A stretch of DNA of 64,000 nt from Neisseriaceae bacterium. Lineage in GTDB: Bacteria > Pseudomonadota > Gammaproteobacteria > Burkholderiales > UBA11063. Location: positions 25,057-89,056 of the forward strand of contig RXJX01000009.1 in NCBI GenBank assembly GCA_003963245.1. The letters are read 5' to 3'. Positions 1 through 7,862 of the stretch are shown here, in pieces. The notes below the pieces were generated by a model. That model had not been told where the DNA came from. It made no database searches and saw only the letters and a list, made by a program, of their open reading frames with translations. Position 1 is the stretch's first letter; each line of letters opens with the position of its first letter. The position numbers and the translations under genes were made by a program.

Positions 1-240
1 ATTGAAGAACTAATCGGCGACGAAACAATTAACACTGTTCCTGATGCAACACTAGATGCTTATCGCGACCATGGTAATGCAGCAAGCCGTTTAACCAATG
101 GAATACAAAATGCCGGAACAATTCTAGCCCAAGTTGAGCAAAATGGCGTTAACTTGATTGAATTGGGTGAAAAACTACAACAAGAAGGTTTACAATCATT
201 CATCGAAGCATTTGATAAATTAATTGAATTAGTAAAATAA
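1..240 (+). CDS. tal: Transaldolase, C-terminal part (5' end outside window)
   Basis: Frame 1 is open from the first base to the TAA at 238-240 and encodes 79 residues. Transaldolase transfers a dihydroxyacetone unit between sugar phosphates in the non-oxidative pentose phosphate pathway, in the cytoplasm. The piece contains the stretch ELIGDETINTVPDATLDAYR, which is typical of the long (about 350 residue) transaldolases, followed by a helical tail ending IELVK. The catalytic lysine lies upstream of the window. ispE starts only 3 bases after the stop, so the two are probably cotranscribed. The family call rests on this motif and the tail only. Confidence 0.8.
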   Translation: MEELIGDETINTVPDATLDAYRDHGNAASRLTNGIQNAGTILAQVEQNGVNLIELGEKLQQEGLQSFIEAFDKLIELVK

Positions 241-243
241 GTC

Positions 244-1086
244 GTGTACTATCAATTTCACAGCGTCCTGTCGCCAGCCAAGCTCAATTTAGGTCTCAAA
301 ATTGTAGGAAAGCGACTGGATGGCTATCATTTGTTAAAAAGTGTATTTTGCCTGATTGATCTGTATGACAAGATTGATATACAAATTACACCTAATGGTA
401 AAGTATCATTAATTGAACATCAACAGGCATGGTTCTACCAAAAAGATCTGGCATATAAAGCCGCAATACTTCTACAAGAGGCTTGCGGCTCTAATATGGG
501 AGCCAATATCAAGATCAAGAAAGTTATTCCATCCGGTGCGGGAATGGGTGGAGGCAGCTCAAATGCTGCAACCGTGCTTATTGTACTCAACCATTTATGG
601 AAAGCCGGACTAACTACTGACGAGCTGCTTAAACTTGGGGCTCAACTTGGTGCAGACGTTCCATTTTTTATTCGCGGACAAAATGCACTTGTCGAAGGTA
701 TTGGTGAAATGATTACACCGATTGAAATTCCCGAGCTTTACTTCGTAATTGTAAAACCACCGTTTCATGCTCCAACCAAGGATATTTTTGCCGCATTAGA
801 GCTTGATTTCAAGCAATGCAACGCAAATAACGTTTCAACAACACAATTAATCACACAAAAAGAGAATGATTTAGAGGCACCCGTACGCAAACTTTACCCA
901 GAGATTAATACTGTTTTTTCTGAATTAAATCAATATGGAAAAGCGACTATGACAGGCTCAGGAAGCTCTATCTACTTAAGCTTTACCGATAAAAATTCAG
1001 CAAAAAATGTTGCAAATATCTTGAGCGCAAGATATAATACCTTCCTCGCAACAAGTTTAGCGGTTTCACCGGTTGCTTGTGATTGA
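244..1086 (+). CDS. ispE: 4-diphosphocytidyl-2-C-methyl-D-erythritol kinase
   Basis: Phosphorylates the 2-hydroxyl of CDP-methylerythritol, the ATP-dependent step of the MEP isoprenoid pathway in the cytoplasm. The 280 residues match the family's usual length. The N-terminal PAKLNLGLKI motif carries the conserved lysine, the GHMP-kinase ATP loop is PSGAGMGGGSSNAA near residue 97, and the C-terminal glycine motif is MTGSGSSIY. The start is a GTG only 3 bases after the tal stop and no clear Shine-Dalgarno is visible, so translation may be coupled to tal. The downstream tRNA-Gln and prs are the usual ispE neighbours in betaproteobacteria. Confidence 0.96.
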   Translation: MYYQFHSVLSPAKLNLGLKIVGKRLDGYHLLKSVFCLIDLYDKIDIQITPNGKVSLIEHQQAWFYQKDLAYKAAILLQEACGSNMGANIKIKKVIPSGAGMGGGSSNAATVLIVLNHLWKAGLTTDELLKLGAQLGADVPFFIRGQNALVEGIGEMITPIEIPELYFVIVKPPFHAPTKDIFAALELDFKQCNANNVSTTQLITQKENDLEAPVRKLYPEINTVFSELNQYGKATMTGSGSSIYLSFTDKNSAKNVANILSARYNTFLATSLAVSPVACD

Positions 1087-1100
1087 AAAGATTTTTTTAT

Positions 1101-1175
1101 TGGGGTGTCGCCAAGTGGTAAGGCATCGGATTTTGATTCCGACATTCGTAGGTTCGATCCCTACCACCCCAGCCA
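1101..1175 (+). tRNA. tRNA-Gln (anticodon TTG)
   Basis: A cloverleaf can be folded by eye. The acceptor stem TGGGGTG (1101-1107) pairs with CACCCCA (1165-1171), followed by G and an encoded CCA. The anticodon stem TCGGA/TCCGA (1126-1130/1138-1142) encloses the loop TTTTGAT with TTG at 1133-1135. The T arm has GGTTCGATCC. It lies between ispE and prs, the usual place in betaproteobacteria. Confidence 0.97.
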
Positions 1176-1187
1176 TTATATAAAAAA

Positions 1188-1229
1188 GAGCGTATATCAT
1201 CCTGATTCGATGATGTGCGCTTTTTTTTT
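1188..1229 (+). terminator. Rho-independent terminator after tRNA-Gln
   Basis: AGCGTATATCATC pairs with GATGATGTGCGCT, with G-U pairs, around a short loop and is followed by nine T residues. It would end the tal-ispE-tRNA transcript before repeat A1 and prs. Confidence 0.8.
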
Positions 1230-1254
1230 GCCTATTTTAACCCATGGCAACAAC

Positions 1255-1378
1255 TACTCGAAGTACTTGATTTTTTGATGTGAAGGATTGATGAAAAAGA
1301 CGAGGCAGTGTAGGTAGAACTACATGAGAAGTCTTTTTTGAAATCCGACAAAGTACAAAGACTCAAAGACAAAGAGTA
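1255..1378 (+). repeat. Dispersed structured repeat, family A, copy 1
   Basis: A 124 bp imperfect palindrome with ends TACTC and GAGTA. Read in the same sense it aligns almost without gaps with 53011-53133 on the other strand. Inside is a stem AAAAAGAC/GTCTTTTT enclosing a hairpin TGTAG-GTAGAA-CTACA (1309-1324). The second copy has TGTAC and GTACA at the same place, so both sides of the stem changed together. It ends 28 bp before the prs start codon and would lie in the prs leader. There is no coding potential. Confidence 0.75.
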
Positions 1379-1406
1379 TAGTTGCTCACAACCAATAGAG
1401 GCCTAT

Positions 1407-2351
1407 ATGTATATGCGCAAGAACTTAATGATCTTCACCGGTAATGCCAATCGTCCATTCGCAGAACAAGTAGCTAAATGTTTGGATATCAAAGTTGGTA
1501 AAGCTAATGTATCTAAATTCAGCGATGGTGAGATTGCCGTAGAAATACTTGAGAATGTCCGTGGTTCTGATGTATTTATATTGCAACCAACCTGCAATCC
1601 AACTAATGATAACCTAATGGAAGTTTTAGTTCTGGTAGATGCATTAAAACGCTCTTCTGCTGCGCGGATTACCGCTGCTATCCCATATTTTGGTTATGCG
1701 CGTCAAGATCGTCGCCCTCGCTCTGCACGGGTACCAATTTCAGCCAAGTTGGTTGCCAACATGTTAACTTCTGCTGGTGTAGATCGTGTTTTAACAATTG
1801 ACTTGCATGCCGATCAGATTCAAGGTTTCTTTGACATCCCCGTTGATAACATCTATGCATCACCAGTTTTACTTAAAGACATCAAATCGAAACACTATGA
1901 TGATCTAATGATTGTATCGCCTGATATGGGTGGAGTAATGCGTGCACGTGCTTTTGCTAAAGGTTTAGGTACAGAAATGGCAATTATTGACAAGCGTCGC
2001 CCTAAAGCCAATGAAGCAGAAGTAATGAATATTATCGGCGACATTAGTGGTAAAAACTGCATAATTATCGATGATATGATAGATACTGCCAAAACACTAT
2101 GTAAAGCTGCTGAAGCGCTTAAAAATCGTGGTGCTAAACAGGTTTGTGCCTATGCAACACACGCGGTATTTTCTGATGATGCGATGGAGCGGATTGAGAA
2201 CTCTATTTTGGATGAAGTAGTGGTGACTGATACTATTTTACACGCTAAAGTAAGCAATAAGATTCGTATTGCCAGTATCGCTGATTTAGTAGCTGAAACA
2301 ATTCGCCGGATTAATAATGAGGAATCAATTAGTTTATTACTTAACGACTAG
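1407..2351 (+). CDS. prs: Ribose-phosphate pyrophosphokinase (PRPP synthetase)
   Basis: Makes PRPP from ribose 5-phosphate and ATP for purine, pyrimidine, His, Trp and NAD synthesis. I chose the ATG at 1407 because it gives 315 residues, the length of E. coli Prs, and has the ribosome site AGAGG 5 bases upstream. Upstream in-frame codons run through repeat A1. A second ATG lies at 1413. Conserved segments include [10 protein letters not shown], the ATP-binding region [16 protein letters not shown], the metal-binding [15 protein letters not shown], and the PRPP loop [13 protein letters not shown] terminator follows directly. Confidence 0.96.
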   Translation: MYMRKNLMIFTGNANRPFAEQVAKCLDIKVGKANVSKFSDGEIAVEILENVRGSDVFILQPTCNPTNDNLMEVLVLVDALKRSSAARITAAIPYFGYARQDRRPRSARVPISAKLVANMLTSAGVDRVLTIDLHADQIQGFFDIPVDNIYASPVLLKDIKSKHYDDLMIVSPDMGGVMRARAFAKGLGTEMAIIDKRRPKANEAEVMNIIGDISGKNCIIIDDMIDTAKTLCKAAEALKNRGAKQVCAYATHAVFSDDAMERIENSILDEVVVTDTILHAKVSNKIRIASIADLVAETIRRINNEESISLLLND

Positions 2352-2364
2352 TGAACTAAAGATA

Positions 2365-2398
2365 AAAAATGCGACATTTATCAATGTCGCATTTTTTA
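2365..2398. terminator. Bidirectional terminator between prs and the phosphatase gene
   Basis: AAATGCGACAT (loop TTATCA) ATGTCGCATTT is flanked by A and T runs and serves both convergent genes. A second hairpin, CTACCAT-CGCT-ATGGTAG (2414-2431), overlaps the stop codon of the phosphatase gene. Confidence 0.85.
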
Positions 2399-2422
2399 TT
2401 GGTGTTAATTAAACTACCATCG

Positions 2423-2923
2423 CTATGGTAGTTTACCTTCTTGTTTCAGAAAGCGAATAAATCCTGCGCTAGCACGAAGAGCAATTTCACCAACTTCCGC
2501 AAAATCTTCTTCGCTGCCATAATAAGGGTCAGGAACATCATAAAACTCTCCAGACGCTTCATCAAAAGTCCTAAAGAGGTAAACCTTATCATGGTATTCT
2601 TCATGCTTGGCATAACCTAGTACTGCATCATAGTTTAAATGATCCATAACTAGAATATAATCAAATTCTTTAAAATCATCAGCCTTAAACTGACGAGCAC
2701 AATGCTTAAGCGTAACACTATATTTCTGAGCAACTTTCAGCGCACGCTTATCAGGACAATCACCAACATGGTAATCTGAAGTACCAGCAGAATCCAAAAT
2801 AAACTTGTCCGTTAGATTTTGTTGCTGTAAATGGGCAAAAAATACCCCTTCTGCTAAAGGAGAACGACAAATATTCCCCATACAAACAAAGAGTACTTTT
2901 AACTTATAATCAGTTGTAGACAT
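2423..2923 (-). CDS. Low-molecular-weight protein-tyrosine phosphatase
   Basis: A cytoplasmic phosphatase of the arsenate-reductase-like fold that removes phosphate from protein tyrosines. At 166 residues the length is normal for the family. The active-site loop CMGNICRS (C14, R20; CX5R) is at the N-terminus, and the general-acid segment DVPDPYYG lies near the C-terminus. It stands alone between prs and plsC, with no tyrosine kinase or polysaccharide export genes beside it, so it does not look like a capsule-linked Wzb. Substrate unknown. Confidence 0.9.
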   Translation of the reverse strand: MSTTDYKLKVLFVCMGNICRSPLAEGVFFAHLQQQNLTDKFILDSAGTSDYHVGDCPDKRALKVAQKYSVTLKHCARQFKADDFKEFDYILVMDHLNYDAVLGYAKHEEYHDKVYLFRTFDEASGEFYDVPDPYYGSEEDFAEVGEIALRASAGFIRFLKQEGKLP

Positions 2924-3032
2924 AGCTTACTAATAAGAAATTAATGAGAGAGCTATTTTATCAAACTTACGCATCACAGAGTTTTTTTTAGTAAACTTAG
3001 TACTTAATTTTTAGCAAAAATGGAATTAATTA

Positions 3033-3824
3033 ATGTTTGAATCATTACGAGCACCCTTACGAATTAGCTTACTTCTTGTAATTACAATACTTTCCAGCAT
3101 GCTTTGCTTCACTATCTACTGGGTTCTACCTCGCAAAACATGGAGTAAGATCGTGCGCATCTGGGCGCTTACCACGACAAAAGCCAGCGGAATTAATTTA
3201 GAGGTCGTAGGAAAAACCAACAATGATTACTTCCTAAATAATTACATGGTTATTGCCAACCATATGAGCTGGCTTGATGTAGCACTACTATATAGAATAT
3301 ATTCAATCAGCTTTATAGCTAAAGCAGAGTTACGCTACTGGCCATTGCTGAACATCATGATTAAATCAGGTGGAACTATTTTTATTAATCGAAATCGCAA
3401 AAGAGATATTCTACCCACCAACCAAAAAATTAGCAAGCTATTAAGTAGCGGAAACTGCATTGGCTTATTTCCAGAAGGAAGAGTTAACAATGGGTATGAA
3501 ATATTCCCCTTCAAGGCACCACTGTTAGAAACTGCGCTTCAATCACAAAGCAAAATAATTCCGATTGTATTACTTTATTTTCGTGAAGATGGACAATTAG
3601 CCCGTGAAGCACTTTATTATGGACATAATTTATGGCAAACAGTATGTAACACTGTCAAAGCAAAACACTTAACTGTAAAAGCGATTATTTTGCCAGAAGT
3701 TGATGCAGGTCATTTCAAATCAAGACAAGCCTTATCCGAACATCTACATCAGATGATGAGTACGGTATTTAATGAAAATTTAGCAAAAATTAAGCTTAAA
3801 GAAACTAAAGCACCCCTAAAATAA
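3033..3824 (+). CDS. 1-acyl-sn-glycerol-3-phosphate acyltransferase (PlsC-like)
   Basis: Membrane enzyme of the PlsC family, which adds the second acyl chain to make phosphatidic acid. An N-terminal membrane helix (residues 10-32) is followed by the catalytic NHMSWLD motif (H77 and D82, HX4D) and the FPEGR motif near residue 146. At 263 residues the length fits. It ends 6 bases before the stop of the convergent membrane-protein gene. Whether it uses lysophosphatidic acid or another lysolipid (an OlsA-type role) cannot be told from sequence. Confidence 0.85.
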   Translation: MFESLRAPLRISLLLVITILSSMLCFTIYWVLPRKTWSKIVRIWALTTTKASGINLEVVGKTNNDYFLNNYMVIANHMSWLDVALLYRIYSISFIAKAELRYWPLLNIMIKSGGTIFINRNRKRDILPTNQKISKLLSSGNCIGLFPEGRVNNGYEIFPFKAPLLETALQSQSKIIPIVLLYFREDGQLAREALYYGHNLWQTVCNTVKAKHLTVKAIILPEVDAGHFKSRQALSEHLHQMMSTVFNENLAKIKLKETKAPLK

Positions 3825-3830
3825 ATTTAG

Positions 3831-4328
3831 TTACTTGAATATCACGTAAATTGCCAGAGCACCGTAAATGACATTAAGCAGGGCAAATAACAAACCACTT
3901 TTAATCCCTTGTCTAAATAGTATAATGCTATAGCAGGCAGAGCACACACCGCCAATTGCATAACCAATAGGATTCAGAGTCGCATAGCCAAAAACAAGCC
4001 CTGCTAAACCAGTAAAACCAAGTATCGTAGCAAAATTACGGTATGCAGAATTTTGAAGTAATCTCAACGCTGTAACGAAAAAAGATAAAGTTAGTGCCGT
4101 CCATGTAATTACTGGACTAACCTCCGCAATTTGGAGCAATGTACCAAGTAAAACAATCAGTTCCAGATAAAGAAAGAAGGTGTTTCTACCCTGCCATGCA
4201 TAAATAATCAGAGCTGAAATACCAACGACATTAATAACATTTTGCGGTGCGCCATGAGAAAGAGGAATAGCAACACATAAAGCAATCAACCCCAATACAC
4301 CCACGATATTTTGTTTAATTAATTCCAT
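3831..4328 (-). CDS. Small multi-pass membrane protein of unknown function
   Basis: 165 residues, almost entirely hydrophobic, with about six predicted membrane segments including GVLGLIALCVAIPLS, FLYLELIVLLGTLL, TILGFTGLAGLVFG and GLLFALLNVIYGALAIYVIF. I do not recognise the family. The ATG at 4328 has GGAGG 10 bases upstream. The 107 bp structured repeat B1 begins 30 bp upstream and would be part of its leader. It is convergent with plsC. Confidence 0.65.
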   Translation of the reverse strand: MELIKQNIVGVLGLIALCVAIPLSHGAPQNVINVVGISALIIYAWQGRNTFFLYLELIVLLGTLLQIAEVSPVITWTALTLSFFVTALRLLQNSAYRNFATILGFTGLAGLVFGYATLNPIGYAIGGVCSACYSIILFRQGIKSGLLFALLNVIYGALAIYVIFK

Positions 4329-4358
4329 TTAATATACCTCCAAGTTTTAAAATATTTC

Positions 4359-4465
4359 ATACTGGAACAGGTTCAAAACACCGATAGGTGTTAAGCTACG
4401 AAGCTTACAGGTATATAAGTGAGGAGCTTAGCAACAAATCTACTAGAATCTATCCGTTTCAGTAT
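4359..4465 (-). repeat. Dispersed structured repeat, family B, copy 1
   Basis: A 107 bp element whose ends ATACTG and CAGTAT can pair. Read on the minus strand it aligns with 50846-50950. Inner stems TAAGC/GCTTA and CTTATA/TGTAAG correspond to ACAAGC/GCTTGT and CTCACT/AGTGAG in the other copy, and the end pair ATACTG/CAGTAT becomes ATACTC/GAGTAT there. It ends 30 bp before the start of the membrane-protein gene. It is not any riboswitch class I recognise, and the two downstream genes are unrelated, so a mobile or regulatory repeat is more likely. Confidence 0.7.
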
Positions 4466-4501
4466 GACACAGTATAGATTTTAGCATATCACCAAGGTCA
4501 A

Positions 4502-5344
4502 TTATTTATGCGACTGAAAATTGATAATGCTCTGCCCTGCTGGCAGCTCAATTTTATTGCGATCCTTCCAACCGTGTGCAACAAAGACTTCCAGAGTTAG
4601 TTTAGACTTATTTTTAAGTTGATTGGTCAATTCAGTAAATTGTCCCTTGCTTATTTTACGGCGTAAGCTGGCGTCATTCGCTGCTCCGCAGGCAACTAAG
4701 CGAATATCCTGAAGTAACGTTTGCAAATCATCATAATCCAGCGTAATATATTCAGTGTCAACCACCGGATTGCTAAATCCAGCATCAATGAGCATATCAC
4801 CAATATCGTGCATATCTGGGAAACGGTAACTACTCAAACCAAACGCACGTAATTCTTTGAGTGAATCAACCCCCAAGCCAGCAAAACAGAAGGCTCCACC
4901 AAGCGCTAACATGCGACGCATTTCACGAATAAATGCCGGAATATCACTGATATATGGTAATAATAAATTAGAATAGAAAAAATCAATACTTGCGGTCGCT
5001 AGGGGCAAATGATAAGCATCACCACAGACAAACTGCCGACTAGATAATTTACGCCATAACGACCATTTAGATTTAGGTGGTAATTGAGGACGCAAAACTT
5101 CTATTGCACAATCAAGCTCGATTAATAAACTTTCAGGATATTTTTGTGCAAGTAACTCACGATCAAATCCCAAGCCACTGCCACAATCAAGTATCCTCTT
5201 AGGCGTTAACTTGATATAATCTAATCTGGAAATTACTCGTGTAGCTAATTCTTTAAAAATAAAATCCAATGCTCCTAGCTGGCTAGATTTACGGTTGAGC
5301 ACTTTGCGGATTATCGGAGTAGAAATACTTATGTTATCTGTCAC
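4502..5344 (-). CDS. SAM-dependent methyltransferase, BioC-like
   Basis: A class I methyltransferase of 280 residues. The SAM loop is LDCGSGLGFD near residue 52, with the acidic partner LIELD about 20 residues on, CGDAYHLPL near residue 113, and the BioC-like segment FAGLGVDSLKELRAFG near residue 155. BioC methylates malonyl-ACP to start biotin synthesis. The next gene, comF on the other strand, is a common neighbour of bioC in proteobacteria, but no other bio genes are in the window, so a different methyl acceptor is possible. The start is a GTG at 5344, which overlaps the comF start head to head by 14 bases. Confidence 0.6.
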   Translation of the reverse strand: MTDNISISTPIIRKVLNRKSSQLGALDFIFKELATRVISRLDYIKLTPKRILDCGSGLGFDRELLAQKYPESLLIELDCAIEVLRPQLPPKSKWSLWRKLSSRQFVCGDAYHLPLATASIDFFYSNLLLPYISDIPAFIREMRRMLALGGAFCFAGLGVDSLKELRAFGLSSYRFPDMHDIGDMLIDAGFSNPVVDTEYITLDYDDLQTLLQDIRLVACGAANDASLRRKISKGQFTELTNQLKNKSKLTLEVFVAHGWKDRNKIELPAGQSIINFQSHK

Positions 5345-6050
5345 TAAATTATATCGCTTATTAAATAATTACATTGATAAATTGATTATTCCAGAGCCAC
5401 AATGTGTACTATGCACTTCAGTTAGCCAAGAAGCAATTTGCTGTGACTGTTATCAGGCACTAGTAAGGCTACCGCTTCAATCACGCTGTCCGCGCTGCCT
5501 ATGGACATTACCCCCCAAGGAAATATCGTGTAGCAATTGCAAAGAACATCAATTTCAGTTTGATCGAATCATTGCATCATATAGTTATGCATTTCCTTTA
5601 GACAAAGTACTGCAACAACTAAAATATCATGAGAAAATTGAATACACTACTGCACTAAGTCAATTATTTTGGAGTGCAATCGCGCCACATCTAACTAAAC
5701 TCCCAGATGCAATTATACCAGTACCACTTCATCATAAAAAACATAAAATTCGTGGGTTTAATCAAGTGCATGAACTTTTACGTGAATTTCATCAACTAAA
5801 TCCCCAAGTTCCAATTTTAAATATTACTCGCCATAAAGAAACACAGCCACAAGCTACGCTTAATCGTTTACAACGAGCGCACAATCTTGCCAATGCCTTT
5901 GAAATTAAGGCTGATTTGCGTGGTAAGCATATTGCGTTAGTCGATGATGTTGTAACTACCGGAACTACAGTCAATGAGTTAGCAAAACTATGCAAACAGC
6001 GAGGAGCTACTCAAGTTGATGTCTGGTGTTTGATGCGCGCATTGGAATAA
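5331..6050 (+). CDS. comF: ComF family protein (competence-associated phosphoribosyltransferase-like)
   Basis: ComF proteins are needed for uptake or handling of single-stranded DNA in natural transformation. 239 residues from the ATG at 5331, which has GGAG about 10 bases upstream. The N-terminus has zinc-finger-like cysteines (CVLC, CCDC, CPRC, CSNC between residues 20 and 70), followed by a PRTase domain with IIPVPLH, RGFNQ and the PRPP loop IALVDDVVTTGTT near residue 205. Its 3' end overlaps the convergent transporter gene by 40 bases. The overlap with the divergent methyltransferase start means the two promoters must lie inside each other's coding regions. Confidence 0.85.
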   Translation: MLSVTKLYRLLNNYIDKLIIPEPQCVLCTSVSQEAICCDCYQALVRLPLQSRCPRCLWTLPPKEISCSNCKEHQFQFDRIIASYSYAFPLDKVLQQLKYHEKIEYTTALSQLFWSAIAPHLTKLPDAIIPVPLHHKKHKIRGFNQVHELLREFHQLNPQVPILNITRHKETQPQATLNRLQRAHNLANAFEIKADLRGKHIALVDDVVTTGTTVNELAKLCKQRGATQVDVWCLMRALE

Positions 6051-6763
6051 CGATTATTCAGGAATGCATATTTAGCATCCAAACTAAAAATAGAGAACTT
6101 AGTGCCGACATCATACATGTCCAAACCTTCTGCCTTCTTAAGTTTGCCCGCCAAAGACAATGACACGGGTAAACCACAAACTTCAATAAAGACTTTAATT
6201 GCCCACATGGTAGCGTTAAATACCACTAAATCATGCAGTGGCATTGTACCGTAAAAAGCTAAAGTCCCAAATAAGAAGCTATCAAATAAAGAAGCAACTG
6301 CAGTTGACATTACAAAGCGCAACCACATCATTCGTCCGCCAGTTTTGAGTTTTAATTTTGCCATGATAAATGAATTTAGCGGTTCAGCACAGAGATAGGA
6401 AACTGTCGAAGCAATGATAATCCGCGCATTAAACCCAAGCAGACTATCAAATTTAGTATTAGTATCCAGCGCATAATCCGGACTAGGCAAATGAATAATC
6501 AATTGCCCATAAGCAACAAAGATGAAATTAAACAAAAAGCCGACCCAAATTGCTCGTCTAGCAAATTTATAGCCATAAACTTCGGTAATCAAGTCGGATA
6601 AGATAAAAGTAAACGGAAAAATAAGTGTCCCGGCATCGGTTTCCAGTGAGCCAAGGCGTATCATGCGAATATCAAACCAGTTAGCCAATAAAATTACAGC
6701 GGTATATGAAAGCTGAATAAACCAGAGATAGCGCGGGTATTGCGCAATTGAATTTTGTTGCAT
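6011..6763 (-). CDS. Queuosine precursor transporter (YhhQ/VUT family)
   Basis: Inner-membrane protein of the DUF165/VUT family, which imports preQ0 or preQ1 for queuosine tRNA modification. I chose the ATG at 6763 (250 residues, MQQNSIAQ...) because YhhQ proteins begin near here; an upstream in-frame start at 6856 adds 31 residues with no family character. About six membrane helices are visible, with the signature FILSDLITEVYGYKFARRAI and the later SLFDSFLFGTLAF. No preQ1 riboswitch was seen in the upstream 100 bases. The last 40 bases overlap the end of comF. Confidence 0.8.
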   Translation of the reverse strand: MQQNSIAQYPRYLWFIQLSYTAVILLANWFDIRMIRLGSLETDAGTLIFPFTFILSDLITEVYGYKFARRAIWVGFLFNFIFVAYGQLIIHLPSPDYALDTNTKFDSLLGFNARIIIASTVSYLCAEPLNSFIMAKLKLKTGGRMMWLRFVMSTAVASLFDSFLFGTLAFYGTMPLHDLVVFNATMWAIKVFIEVCGLPVSLSLAGKLKKAEGLDMYDVGTKFSIFSLDAKYAFLNNRYSNARIKHQTST

Positions 6764-6901
6764 AAAGATATGTCCTGTAGGATTAAAAACAGTTAAACTT
6801 ACAGCGATCTGATTATGAATCAGGTCAAAGTTGTTCCGGCAAATTGCAATGGTCACACAAAAGCCGAAGTATTAAAGGTAGAATTATAGCAGTTCCTAGA
6901 G

Positions 6902-6928
6902 AGCTAAATTCTAAATTAGAATCTAGCT
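6902..6928. terminator. Near-perfect palindrome between the rbs operon and the transporter gene
   Basis: AGCTAAATTCTAA and TTAGAATCTAGCT are complementary except for one position, around a single A. It lies 16 bp beyond the rbsB stop and could end the rbs transcript, but no clean T run follows. An operator for the downstream transporter gene is the alternative. Confidence 0.4.
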
Positions 6929-6944
6929 ACTAATGTCACAAAGA

Positions 6945-7862
6945 TCAGTTACTAATCAATTGCAATGCTACAGGGATTTGCGGCGAAATAGCTTTTTTAT
7001 TAGCAATATCTTTACTAACCTCAATTGCCTTTTCACCGATTAATTCGGGTTGCTGGGCTACCGTTGCTGATAATTGCCCTTCTTTGACTGATTTTAAACC
7101 GTCTTGACTACCATCAAAGCCAACGATGATTATATTTTTACCAGCACTTTTGGCTGCTTCGTAAGCACCCAAAGCCATTTCGTCATTTTGGGCAAATATT
7201 GCCTGAATATTATCATGTGCTTGTAAGATATTTTCAGCTACAGTTAGTCCTTTTGCCCGATCAAAATCAGCACTTTGACTAGCTACTACATTTAATTCCT
7301 TATCCGCGATCAGATGAAAGCCCTGCCCACGTTCACGAGTCGCGGAAGCACCAGGAATCCCCTGCAATTCAGCCACTATTGCTTTTTTACCGAGTTTACT
7401 TATGATAAATTGTGCTGCCATTTTACCGCCTTCAACATTATTTGAAGCAATAAAAGTAACAACATTCCCTTTAGTTGCCGATCTATCAATAGTAATCACC
7501 GGAATCCCAGTCTGATTAGCAAGCAAAATTGCCGAAGAAATGGCATCAGAATCGACCGGATTAATTAATAAAATATCCACACCTTGCTGAATCAAATCCT
7601 CAACGTCATTATTTTGTTTGGCAGAATCATTCTGTGCATCAGCGATTTTCACTTGCATATGTTCTTTATTTGCGGCATTCATAACCCCGGTTTTTATCGC
7701 AACAAAAAATGGATTATTGAGCGTGGATAACGATACCCCTATTTTTAGATTATTCGGGTCTATTTCATGTTTGGTTTTCGCCCATGCTGGAGGTTCCATA
7801 CTACAAGCATTAATCAACAGTAATAAGCTAAAGGCACACAATAAATTTAGGATTCTTTTCAT
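6945..7862 (-). CDS. rbsB: Ribose ABC transporter, periplasmic sugar-binding protein
   Basis: Periplasmic-binding-protein fold of the RbsB type that delivers ribose to RbsAC. 305 residues. The N-terminus LLLLINAC is a lipobox, so this one is probably a lipoprotein, unlike E. coli RbsB. Conserved parts are IGVSLSTLNNPFFVAIKTG, LLINPVDSDA, IDRSATKG and IFAQNDEMALGAYEA. The start codon overlaps the rbsC stop (ATGA, 7859-7862), so translation is coupled. It is the last gene of the operon. Confidence 0.92.
   Translation of the reverse strand: MKRILNLLCAFSLLLLINACSMEPPAWAKTKHEIDPNNLKIGVSLSTLNNPFFVAIKTGVMNAANKEHMQVKIADAQNDSAKQNNDVEDLIQQGVDILLINPVDSDAISSAILLANQTGIPVITIDRSATKGNVVTFIASNNVEGGKMAAQFIISKLGKKAIVAELQGIPGASATRERGQGFHLIADKELNVVASQSADFDRAKGLTVAENILQAHDNIQAIFAQNDEMALGAYEAAKSAGKNIIIVGFDGSQDGLKSVKEGQLSATVAQQPELIGEKAIEVSKDIANKKAISPQIPVALQLISN

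Noticed and set aside
4359..4465. Known riboswitch (TPP, FMN, cobalamin or other) before the membrane-protein gene
   Set aside because: No core motif of a known class is present, and the same element precedes an unrelated GST gene, so a dispersed repeat is the better reading.
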